This document shows positions 1 to 6,021 of a DNA stretch of 32,421 bases, piece after piece. The position numbers were made by a program, and so were the translations under genes. Source of the DNA: an uncultured Coriobacteriaceae bacterium (lineage in GTDB: Bacteria > Actinomycetota > Coriobacteriia > Coriobacteriales > Eggerthellaceae). A model generated the notes under the pieces. It was not told where the DNA came from, did no database searches, and saw only the letters and a list, made by a program, of their open reading frames with translations. How positions within the stretch are numbered: position 1 is the first letter of the stretch; every line of letters begins with the position of its first letter. Where the stretch lies: positions 1-32,421 of the forward strand of contig URZP01000010.1 in the NCBI GenBank assembly GCA_900552365.1, written 5' to 3'.

Positions 1-648
1 GCCAAAACGCGCGAACACGATGCCCTCGTCGAGCCCGAAAGGAAATCGACCGAAAGCGACCTAACAACGAAGGCCCAGAACGAAACAGCCGAAGCCGCAG
101 GCGCCACAGCCAACGCAACCTCTGCCGAGGCGACCCCGGCTCAAGAAACTAAGGCCGCAGCCGAAGGGGTCGCCAAACTCCACGCCCCTCGCCTCGATGG
201 AACCGACATAGCCGCGGCCGCAAACCAAGCCGCCGCAAAAGCGTGGGACAAGCATCGTGCGCGCATTCTTAACCGCATTGCCGAAAAGGAAATCGCACGC
301 GACATCGTAACGCTCGCTGGCATGACGGAAATCTACTGCGCCGACCACCACGCCGCCGCCGACCGCACGCCATACGAAAGCGAAGCTACCGCCGTGGGCA
401 TGTATCCCCAGCACAAGATTCCGCGCCTTTGCCCCGAATGCGCCGCACATTTGCGCTACGGCGAAGTTCGCCGAGCGCTGTGCCGACGCGAGCCGCGCCC
501 CGCATGCAAAACGTGCAAGAGCCATTGCTACACACCCACCGAATCGGCATGGCAGCGCCGCGCCATGGCCTACGCGGGCCCCAGGGCAATGTTTCGCGGG
601 CACGCGATTGAAGCAATTCGCCACCTTATCCATACGAGGAAGAGCTAG
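1..648 (+). CDS. YgbA_NO family protein (nitrous oxide-stimulated promoter family), 5' end outside the window
   Basis: The frame is open from base 1 to the TAG at 646-648, so the gene starts upstream and at least 215 residues are visible. The last ~110 residues match my recollection of the YgbA_NO family (E. coli YgbA): an EIYCADHH segment, a cysteine pair in LCPEC, a second cysteine cluster (CKTCKSHCY) and a C-terminal SGPR-like segment (YAGPRAMF). The spaced cysteines suggest a metal or Fe-S site. In E. coli the family is linked to nitric oxide response; the biochemical role is not settled. The first ~70 visible residues are low-complexity Ala/Glu/Thr and look disordered, longer than I expect for the family. 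No partner gene is visible on this side. Family call fairly sure, function weak. Confidence 0.75.
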   Translation, partial: AKTREHDALVEPERKSTESDLTTKAQNETAEAAGATANATSAEATPAQETKAAAEGVAKLHAPRLDGTDIAAAANQAAAKAWDKHRARILNRIAEKEIARDIVTLAGMTEIYCADHHAAADRTPYESEATAVGMYPQHKIPRLCPECAAHLRYGEVRRALCRREPRPACKTCKSHCYTPTESAWQRRAMAYAGPRAMFRGHAIEAIRHLIHTRKS

Positions 649-883
649 AGGGAGTCACCTGCGCCGGCAATACGCACAACGGCGCGCAGCTCCCCAACCA
701 ACTTCGCATCGTCGACAGACGCCCGAAACAACGCGTCGCCTTGAGGTGTTCCTCCCTGGCTTGCGTTTCCATCTGCAGAAAAAAGGTTCCATTCCCCAAC
801 TTTCTCGCCCTTTGCGCTTTATCATAGATGCGTGAAGGAAACCAGCAACGCCGCCCGTAGGCGCGCGGGGAAACGAGGGCACC
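649..883. other. Intergenic region upstream of the aminotransferase
   Basis: This stretch of 235 bases holds no convincing gene. A possible -10 (TATCAT, 820-825) lies about 60 bases before the aminotransferase start, without a good -35. A short purine-rich Shine-Dalgarno (GAGGG) precedes the ATG at 884. No terminator for the upstream gene was recognised. Confidence 0.4.
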
Positions 884-2071
884 ATGATCAATCAACGCAT
901 GTACGAGTTGGGCAGCGAACCGTCGGCGATTCGCGAGCTGTTCGCATACGGCCAAGCACGCAAGGCCGAAATCGGCGAGGATAACGTCTTCGACTTCAGC
1001 ATCGGCAACCCCAGCGTTCCGGCGCCCGAAGCGGTTAAGCGAGCAATTCTCGATGTGATGGAGCAGCCCCCCGCCCAAGTGCACGGCTACACTCCCAGCC
1101 AGGGCGCACCGAGCGTTCGCGCCGCCGTGGCCGCATCGCTCAACCGCCGCTTCGACACGTCGTATGAAGGTGCGAACATCTACATGACTTGCGGCGCCGC
1201 CGCATCGCTTTCCATCTGCTTCAACGCCGTTGGAAACCCGGGCGACGAGTTCATCGTGATTTCGCCCTATTTCCCCGAATACAAGGTTTGGATCGAGAAC
1301 GCCGGCTGCAACTGCATCGAGGTGCCCGCTCGCCGCGACGATTTCCAAATGAACATCGAAGCCATCGAAGGCGCCATTACGCCGAAAACCAAGGCCATCG
1401 TGATTAACTCCCCCAACAACCCGGTTGGCTCGGTGTACCCCGAATGCGACTTGGTCGAACTCGCCAACGCGCTGCGCCGCAAGCAGGACGAATTCGGCAC
1501 CACCATTTACATCATCGCCGATGAGCCGTATCGCGAAATCGTCTACGGCAACGTGCGCGTGCCGTTCGTTCCGCCTATCTACGAGAACACGCTCGTGTGC
1601 TACTCGTATTCCAAATCGCTCAGCCTGCCAGGCGAGCGCATTGGCTACATTCTGGTTCCCAACACCATGCCCGACTGGGAGCGCACCTTCAACGCCGTGT
1701 GCGGCGCGGGCCGCGCGCTTGGCTTCGTGTGCGCCCCGTCGCTTCTGCAGTACGTCATCGAGCGCTGCGTCGACGAACCGAGCGATGTTGAGGCCTATGC
1801 GAAGAACCGCGAAGCCCTGTATGGCGGCCTTACGAAACTCGGCTACGAGTGCGTTGCGCCCCAAGGCGCATTCTACTTGTGGGTTCGCGCGCTCGAACCC
1901 GACGCTCAGGCTTTCGCCGAAGCCGCGAAGGCACATGAGCTGCTGCTCGTTCCCAGCAACAGCTTCGGCGTCGAGGGCTGGCTGCGCGTAAGCTACTGCG
2001 TCGCCCACGAGACCATCGTGAATTCGATGCCTGCATTTGCCGAACTCATGCGCGAGTATCAAACGAGATAG
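884..2071 (+). CDS. PLP-dependent aminotransferase, class I/II (fold type I)
   Basis: A complete 395-aa protein of the usual family length. Visible fold-type I landmarks are the GYTPSQG segment near residue 69, PNNP with the conserved Asn at 179, ADEPY with the PLP-pyridine Asp at 213, and SYSKSLSLPGERIGY with the Schiff-base Lys at 244 and the phosphate-binding Arg at 252. A WLRVSY segment near the C terminus carries the substrate-carboxylate Arg. It should transfer an amino group between an amino acid and a 2-oxo acid in the cytoplasm. The donor cannot be read from sequence; annotations such as aspartate or alanine aminotransferase would be guesses. The start at 884 has a GAGGG ribosome site. 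It appears monocistronic, followed by a hairpin at 2108-2138. Confidence 0.93.
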   Translation: MINQRMYELGSEPSAIRELFAYGQARKAEIGEDNVFDFSIGNPSVPAPEAVKRAILDVMEQPPAQVHGYTPSQGAPSVRAAVAASLNRRFDTSYEGANIYMTCGAAASLSICFNAVGNPGDEFIVISPYFPEYKVWIENAGCNCIEVPARRDDFQMNIEAIEGAITPKTKAIVINSPNNPVGSVYPECDLVELANALRRKQDEFGTTIYIIADEPYREIVYGNVRVPFVPPIYENTLVCYSYSKSLSLPGERIGYILVPNTMPDWERTFNAVCGAGRALGFVCAPSLLQYVIERCVDEPSDVEAYAKNREALYGGLTKLGYECVAPQGAFYLWVRALEPDAQAFAEAAKAHELLLVPSNSFGVEGWLRVSYCVAHETIVNSMPAFAELMREYQTR

Positions 2072-2107
2072 CGCATCTTAGACAACGCGTTTTTTGACGC
2101 AAAAACA

Positions 2108-2138
2108 CGAAGGCTCGCCTACCGCAGGCGAGCCTTCG
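2108..2138 (-). terminator. Strong hairpin terminator, best oriented for the minus-strand gene
   Basis: A perfect 13-bp stem (CGAAGGCTCGCCT, 2108-2120, with its complement at 2126-2138) closes a 5-base loop. Read on the minus strand the stem is followed by a T-rich tail (complement of 2101-2107), the classic intrinsic terminator layout for the small membrane protein gene ending at 2294. On the plus strand the following T run is poor, but the hairpin may still help end the aminotransferase transcript, so it probably serves both converging genes. Confidence 0.8.
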
Positions 2139-2293
2139 TTGCATAGTAGAGGTGCCGAAACCGCGCGGGCAAATCGGGCTAAGCATTTCGCGTGTCGCGC
2201 CCGCATGGGCTGCGGACTTACGCAGGCTCAGCACATGCGTGCAGGCAACAACGTTAGGCCGCTGCCGCGCGAACGCCGCGCCATTCTGCCCTA

Positions 2294-2722
2294 TCACTTC
2301 TGGAATTTCTTGGCCTCTTCGGCTTCGACGCCCTCCATCGAGGCGCCGTATTTCGCGGTTTTCGGATCTTTGCCGCCATCTTTAAGCAGCTCATCGACGC
2401 TTTCCGCACGCAGCGCCTCGCGTCGCGCATCGTGTTTTTCCTGATAGCGGCCCGCCGCAACAGCATCGAGCTTCACATTGCGGAAGTACACGATCCAGTT
2501 CGCCGCGATGGCAATCATGTTCAGGAAATAGACCGCCAGCACCCAGTTGATTTGGCCCGATACGAACTTCGCCGCAATACCGGCAACGTAGCCCAACGTG
2601 ATAAGCAAAATGAACTGCCAGCTTGTGCCCGCAGCCGTGCGCGCCTTCGCCGCCTTATATGCATTCATCGGCCACGACAAGCCAAAACAAACCAGCATGA
2701 CCGCTTCAAGAAATTCCGCCAT
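2294..2722 (-). CDS. Small membrane protein with PQ-loop/SemiSWEET-like pattern
   Basis: 142 aa. Three hydrophobic helices fill roughly residues 5-20, 35-55 and 60-85. Helix 1 ends in SWPMNAYKAAKART followed by GTSW, which resembles the PQ-loop pattern (a Trp/Pro-Pro turn, then a positively charged loop and a G-x-S) of small sugar/amino-acid carriers. The C-terminal ~55 residues are charged and cytoplasmic-looking. I recall similar uncharacterised proteins in Firmicutes and Coriobacteriia, usually without a named function. Three helices would mean a half-transporter that must dimerise, if it transports at all. It is divergent from the LysR gene at 2850 and could be its target. Function is inferred only. 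Confidence 0.7.
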   Translation of the reverse strand: MAEFLEAVMLVCFGLSWPMNAYKAAKARTAAGTSWQFILLITLGYVAGIAAKFVSGQINWVLAVYFLNMIAIAANWIVYFRNVKLDAVAAGRYQEKHDARREALRAESVDELLKDGGKDPKTAKYGASMEGVEAEEAKKFQK

Positions 2723-2820
2723 TGCACCCTCGATTTCTCGGATTTCAAACCCTTTGAGAATAGTTCGCGCGCATCATAGCGTCTAATATATGAATTGGTT
2801 ATTTATCATCACTTTGACGT

Positions 2821-2826
2821 TATAAT
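2821..2826 (+). promoter_or_regulatory. Perfect -10 box for the LysR gene
   Basis: TATAAT lies 23 bases before the GTG at 2850, which predicts a short leader of about 16 bases. The -35 region at the right distance (GTTATT, 2798-2803) is poor. An A/T-rich stretch (2780-2826) separates this gene from the divergent membrane protein gene and is a likely LysR binding region. Confidence 0.5.
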
Positions 2827-2849
2827 TCAAGAAAACGAGGGGGAGCGCC

Positions 2850-3848
2850 GTGGAGCTTTTGCAGTTGAGATATTTTCTGGAAGTTGCGGAAAGCGAGCAC
2901 GTCACGCACAGCGCCCAGAAACTTCGCGTATCGCAGCCCTCGCTCACCCAAGCGATTAGCCGCCTCGAGCGAGAACTGGGCGTGCAGCTTTTCGAACCAG
3001 AAGGGCGCGGCATTCGCCTTACTGAAGCAGGACGCTTCTACAGCAAACGCATCGCGAAAGCGGTGGGGGAAATCGACTCGGCGACCAGCGAGCTTGCGCG
3101 GTTCGACGAAGAGCGCAGCTCGATTGTGCGCATCAACGTTGTTTCGGCCTCGAACATCGTCATTGACGCCGTCGCGGAATGGCGCGCTCAACACCCCGCG
3201 GCAAAGTTTCAGATTGTGAGCAGCGAAACCGCCAGCAAAATTGAACCGTGCGATATCGAAGTGCGCATGCAAACGGGAAAAACGCCGGAAGCGAAGGGCG
3301 CGCGCCTATTCAAGGAACGCATCATGCTCGCCGTGCCCACAACGAACGGCGACGAAGCCGAGGAGCGCGCGTTGCGCGAAACCAAGGAGCCCGACGCAGG
3401 TTTTCGCGACAATCCAGGAAAAGGTGAAAGACCTGGAGGCGAAGAGCGCGACATCGCAGCGAGCGACGCCTTGGCCAACGGGCGCGGCGAAGCGATTTCG
3501 CTGGCCCAGGTGCAAAACAGCGGCTTCATCATGCTCGCAGGCTCGCGCAACATCAGCAACCTCTGTCTGTCGCAATGCGCCAAACTGGGGTTTCGCCCCA
3601 CAATCGCCTTCGAGAGCGATAACCCATCGGTCGTGCGCAAGATGATCGGCCTTGGCCTCGGCGTTGGCTTTTGGCCCGAACACAGCTGGGGCGAGCTTGG
3701 CGCCGGCGCGCGCCTTGCTCCCATTCTTGAGCCGGGATTCGTACGCACCATCGAAGTCGCGCGAACGCGCCACGGCGGCTCGAACGAGCAGGCCGATGGG
3801 TTCTATTCGTTCCTGCTTCAGCGATTCGAAGCCCGCTGGAATATCTAG
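2850..3848 (+). CDS. LysR-family transcriptional regulator
   Basis: 332 aa, starting at GTG with a strong purine-rich ribosome site (GAGGGGGAG, 2837-2845). Residues 1-60 are the LysR winged helix-turn-helix (LRYFLEVAE, then SQPSLTQAISRLE). An effector-binding domain follows, with the conserved FIMLAG segment near 226 and FESDNPS.VRKMIGLGLGVGFWP near 254-276. It probably binds the intergenic region shared with the divergent membrane protein gene. Between about residues 167 and 214 a hydrophilic Gly/Glu/Arg-rich segment replaces the usual short connector, making the protein some 30-40 residues longer than the typical ~295-300. It could be a natural insertion or the trace of a local duplication or frameshift pair; the frame stays open. 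Ligand unknown. Confidence 0.9.
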   Translation: MELLQLRYFLEVAESEHVTHSAQKLRVSQPSLTQAISRLERELGVQLFEPEGRGIRLTEAGRFYSKRIAKAVGEIDSATSELARFDEERSSIVRINVVSASNIVIDAVAEWRAQHPAAKFQIVSSETASKIEPCDIEVRMQTGKTPEAKGARLFKERIMLAVPTTNGDEAEERALRETKEPDAGFRDNPGKGERPGGEERDIAASDALANGRGEAISLAQVQNSGFIMLAGSRNISNLCLSQCAKLGFRPTIAFESDNPSVVRKMIGLGLGVGFWPEHSWGELGAGARLAPILEPGFVRTIEVARTRHGGSNEQADGFYSFLLQRFEARWNI

Positions 3849-3877
3849 CGGTTCCCCGCGTCAACCATGGTAGACTT

Positions 3878-4357
3878 TTGCGTATGTGGGTCGAACAGGC
3901 GCGCTACTTCGTGCAAACCGCTTTCATGGTTGACGACCTTGATGCGCTGCACCGCGGCGGACGCATTCCCGCATCGGTTGCCGCAGCAGGCTCGGCACTC
4001 AATGTGAAACCCCTGCTCACCTTCGATACGTCGGGGCACTTGGCGCTCACGGGCGCCGCGCGTGGGCGCAGGAAGGGCCTGAAGCAAATGGCCGATTTCT
4101 TCGCAAAAGAGCATGACACGCAAGGTGGTTCGCCCGTAGTGCTCATCGGCAACGCCGACTGCCCGAAAGACGCCGAAGCGCTGCGAGACCTTTTGGCCAA
4201 ACAAGACGAGAGCATCACCGTGGTGCAGCACAACATTGGCGCCACCATTGGCAGCCACGTTGGGCCCGGCATGGTGTCGATTTCGTTCTGGGGCGGCGAC
4301 CGCCGCGAAAACATGTCCGTCGCCGACCGTATCGCCGCGAAGATCAAGCGCGGCTAG
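3878..4357 (+). pseudogene. DegV-family remnant, N-terminal half missing
   Basis: At most 159 residues, starting from TTG at 3878 or ATG at 3884, against about 280 in full DegV proteins. What remains is the C-terminal lobe: the VDDLDALHRGGRIP segment, GSALNVKPLL, a GRRKGLKQM segment, and the G-x-x-IGSHVGPG motif near the end. DegV proteins bind a fatty acid between two lobes and act in fatty-acid kinase (FakA/FakB) systems. The N-terminal lobe with its TDS motif is absent, and only 29 bases separate this frame from the LysR stop, so the missing part is not hidden upstream. No good ribosome site precedes either start. A deletion joining LysR and degV is the simplest reading. A stable one-lobe protein is possible but unlikely. 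Confidence 0.75.
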
Positions 4358-4374
4358 CAAGTTGAACGGACGGT

Positions 4375-4412
4375 TCGGGGCCGCGGGACATCAGGGTGCT
4401 CTGAGGCCCCGA
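4375..4412 (+). terminator. Possible terminator after the DegV remnant
   Basis: TCGGGGCC (4375-4382) pairs with GGCCCCGA (4405-4412), and TCAG/CTGA can extend the stem inside the loop. There is no T run directly behind it, although a T5 tract occurs at 4447-4451. It is a weak terminator candidate. Confidence 0.35.
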
Positions 4413-4452
4413 CTCACTACCGTCATCTCGCCGACCTCGGAGCCCCTTTTTA

Positions 4453-4467
4453 ATATGAGCAGGACAT
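4453..4467 (+). repeat. Inverted repeat of the IS110-family element, transposase-distal end
   Basis: ATATGAGCAGGACAT, identical to the reverse complement of 5987-6001. The match stops on both sides, so the repeat is 15 bp. Confidence 0.85.
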
Positions 4468-4772
4468 TGTCAAGAGGCAAAGTCGGGCCTGGCCCAGATT
4501 TTCTGGGTCAGGCCCTTGCTCTATCTCAACCCTCCTGCGGCGACCTCGGCGTGTCTTTCCGACGCTCGTCTTCGCAGTTTAATATCCGCCCGTGGCGACT
4601 TCTCGCTGGGCAATCCGTTGCTACGGCTGGGGCTACCTCGTCATTCTGACAGTCTTGCGTCGCGGGTGGCGCCTGAGGCGCTCGCAAAAAAAGACCTGGG
4701 ATTCGCCCCAACGGCCTCGGATCCGACCGCGGGATGTGATCGACGGCTTTATGCGGTGGTGCGCGCGTCCTT
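4468..4772 (-). other. Candidate bridge-RNA region of the IS, downstream of the transposase
   Basis: This non-coding stretch lies between the transposase stop and the left inverted repeat. In characterised IS1111-group elements the structured bridge RNA that pairs with target and donor DNA is encoded in this position. Visible structure on the minus strand: a T7 tract behind a short hairpin (around 4685-4710), which could end the transposase mRNA, and a strong 14-bp hairpin near the end (4485-4515). The RNA itself, its start and its guide loops cannot be located by eye. Confidence 0.3.
4485..4515. repeat. Strong hairpin just inside the IS end
   Basis: GGGCCTG-G-CCCAGA (4485-4498) pairs with TCTGGG-T-CAGGCCC (4502-4515) around a TTT loop: 13 Watson-Crick pairs plus one G-T. 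It lies 17 bases inside the left inverted repeat. It could be a transcription terminator shielding the element from outside transcription, or part of the guide RNA. Confidence 0.7.
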
Positions 4773-5879
4773 CTATTCCGCCATGCATCCCACCGCCCAG
4801 CACCAGCATGCTAGCTCCCGTGCGGTGGCGACGTTGGCCTTGTTCTTCTGCATTCCGCGCTCAAGCAGGCCGCGGCGCCTTTCAACCAGCCGGCGCACGC
4901 CCTTAGCAGCGTGCCTCATCGCGGCAGGGTCGGGAGCCTGGCCGGCGGAAAGGTCCTTGGAATGCGCGGAGCAGTGGTTGTAGTGCCAGGCCGCCTCCAC
5001 CATCACCCTTCTCAGGTGCCTGTTGCCGGCTTTGGTGATGCCGCCTTGAACGATTTTCTCGCCGCTCGAATGCTCGGAGGGGACGAGCCCCAGCCATGCG
5101 GCGAACGCCCTGGCGTTTCCGAACCTTGCGAATTCGCCGGCCTCGAACACGATGTCGGCGGCGGTCATGATGTCGACGCCCTTCAGGCAGCGCAGCGAGT
5201 CGACCCTCTTCTTCCAGCGGGGTTTCGACGCCTCCGCCTCGACCAGCCTCTCCAGCCTCTTCTTGTCTTCGGCCGCCTGCCCGACGGCGTCGACGTAGTA
5301 CGCGAGGACGTCGTTGTCGGATTTCTCGGAGAACTCGATCGACCTGATCCATGCCCAATGGGCCGCGGTCCAGTTCCCCTTCCTCCGGCCGGTCGGGGTG
5401 GTCTCGTCGAATACCAGGCCGTGCCTGAGCAGGAACTTGGAGAGCCGCTGCTTGCAGCGCCGGAGGTCGTCCCTCGCGTCGTCGAGGGCGCGGACCAGGT
5501 CGCGCGCGGCTTCGCACTCGTCGTCGGGAATCCACACCTCGACGATGTTGCCGACCGACAGCATGCGGGCCAGGAACTCCGCGTCGTTGCGGTCGTTCTT
5601 CCTGCGCCTGTCGGCGCTGGGCTTGATCATCTTCGAGACGGCGCCGATCGCGCAGTCGACGCCCAATCCGGTCAGCCTCTTCTGCAGGTCGAAGCCGGTG
5701 ACGCCGGACTCGTAGACGCATTTCGCGGAGGGGTCGACGGACCTGATCCAGTCCGCCACCGCGGCGGCGTCGTAGCCGAAGGTGGCGGAATGCATCTCGC
5801 CGGTCATCGTATCGAGCGCGGCGGCGACAATCTTGCGGGCGTGGACGTCGAGGCCGATAAAGGTGGTAGTATGCATCAT
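4773..5879 (-). CDS. IS110-family transposase (DEDD recombinase)
   Basis: 368 aa, full length for the family. The N-terminal DEDD domain shows FIGLDVH (Asp11), VYESGVTG (Glu57) and KNDRNDAEFLA (Asp96/Asp99). The C-terminal Transposase_20 domain shows the GVD.MTAADIV region, AWLGLVPSEHSSG with the candidate catalytic serine, and GITKAGN.HLRRVMVEAAW. IS110 enzymes combine the RuvC-like and serine sites to recombine DNA under RNA guidance. The start at 5879 follows an AAGGGG ribosome site on the minus strand. Codons end almost always in G or C, a style sharper than the neighbouring genes, consistent with arrival from another genome. No frameshift or stop is seen, so it is probably active or recently active. 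Confidence 0.95.
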   Translation of the reverse strand: MMHTTTFIGLDVHARKIVAAALDTMTGEMHSATFGYDAAAVADWIRSVDPSAKCVYESGVTGFDLQKRLTGLGVDCAIGAVSKMIKPSADRRRKNDRNDAEFLARMLSVGNIVEVWIPDDECEAARDLVRALDDARDDLRRCKQRLSKFLLRHGLVFDETTPTGRRKGNWTAAHWAWIRSIEFSEKSDNDVLAYYVDAVGQAAEDKKRLERLVEAEASKPRWKKRVDSLRCLKGVDIMTAADIVFEAGEFARFGNARAFAAWLGLVPSEHSSGEKIVQGGITKAGNRHLRRVMVEAAWHYNHCSAHSKDLSAGQAPDPAAMRHAAKGVRRLVERRRGLLERGMQKNKANVATARELACWCWAVGCMAE

Positions 5880-5881
5880 GA

Positions 5882-5979
5882 GAGAGCCCCTTCCATGAAT
5901 GTGGCGTGGCCGCCACTGTTTGGCTAGACACTACTCATTGTCGGCCTAATCCACGGATATGCATGCAGCAGGGGCTCTC
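5882..5979. repeat. Inverted repeat in the transposase 5' non-coding region
   Basis: GAGAGCCCCT (5882-5891) pairs with AGGGGCTCTC (5970-5979). The pair encloses about 78 bases and covers the area of the transposase ribosome site, so folding could hide it and limit translation, in particular when the element is read through from outside. Regulatory role is inferred. Confidence 0.5.
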
Positions 5980-5986
5980 AATTTTT

Positions 5987-6001
5987 ATGTCCTGCTCATA
6001 T
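5987..6001 (-). repeat. Inverted repeat of the IS110-family element, transposase-proximal end
   Basis: Reverse complement of the 15-bp repeat at 4453-4467. It ends 20 bases before the start of the surface-protein frame, so it marks the element boundary next to that gene. Confidence 0.85.
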
Positions 6002-6021
6002 CGTCTTGATACGCGTCGAGT

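Larger units (their letters stand above)
4453..6001 (-). mobile_element. IS110-family insertion sequence, IS1111-like
   Basis: Perfect 15-bp inverted repeats (ATATGAGCAGGACAT at 4453-4467 and its complement at 5987-6001) bracket an IS110-type DEDD transposase. Inverted repeats, subterminal in known elements, are characteristic of the IS1111 group of IS110. The repeats give minimum limits; true ends may lie a few bases outside. The non-coding part downstream of the transposase (about 305 bases between stop and left repeat) is much longer than the upstream one (about 107), again as in IS1111 elements, where the guide (bridge) RNA is encoded at that end. No target duplication was found, as expected for this family. 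The element lies between the DegV remnant and a surface-protein gene. Confidence 0.85.

Noticed and set aside
626..2062. Long minus-strand frame opposite the aminotransferase
   Set aside because: Shadow of a gene with clear PLP motifs; no ribosome site and no recognisable domain.
4911..5927. Long plus-strand open frame across the IS
   Set aside because: It is the antisense of the IS110 transposase, whose minus-strand protein carries all family motifs; the plus-strand product is a GC-rich shadow.
4903..5931. Second minus-strand frame over the transposase
   Set aside because: Arg-rich, repetitive translation of the transposase in another frame; no family features.
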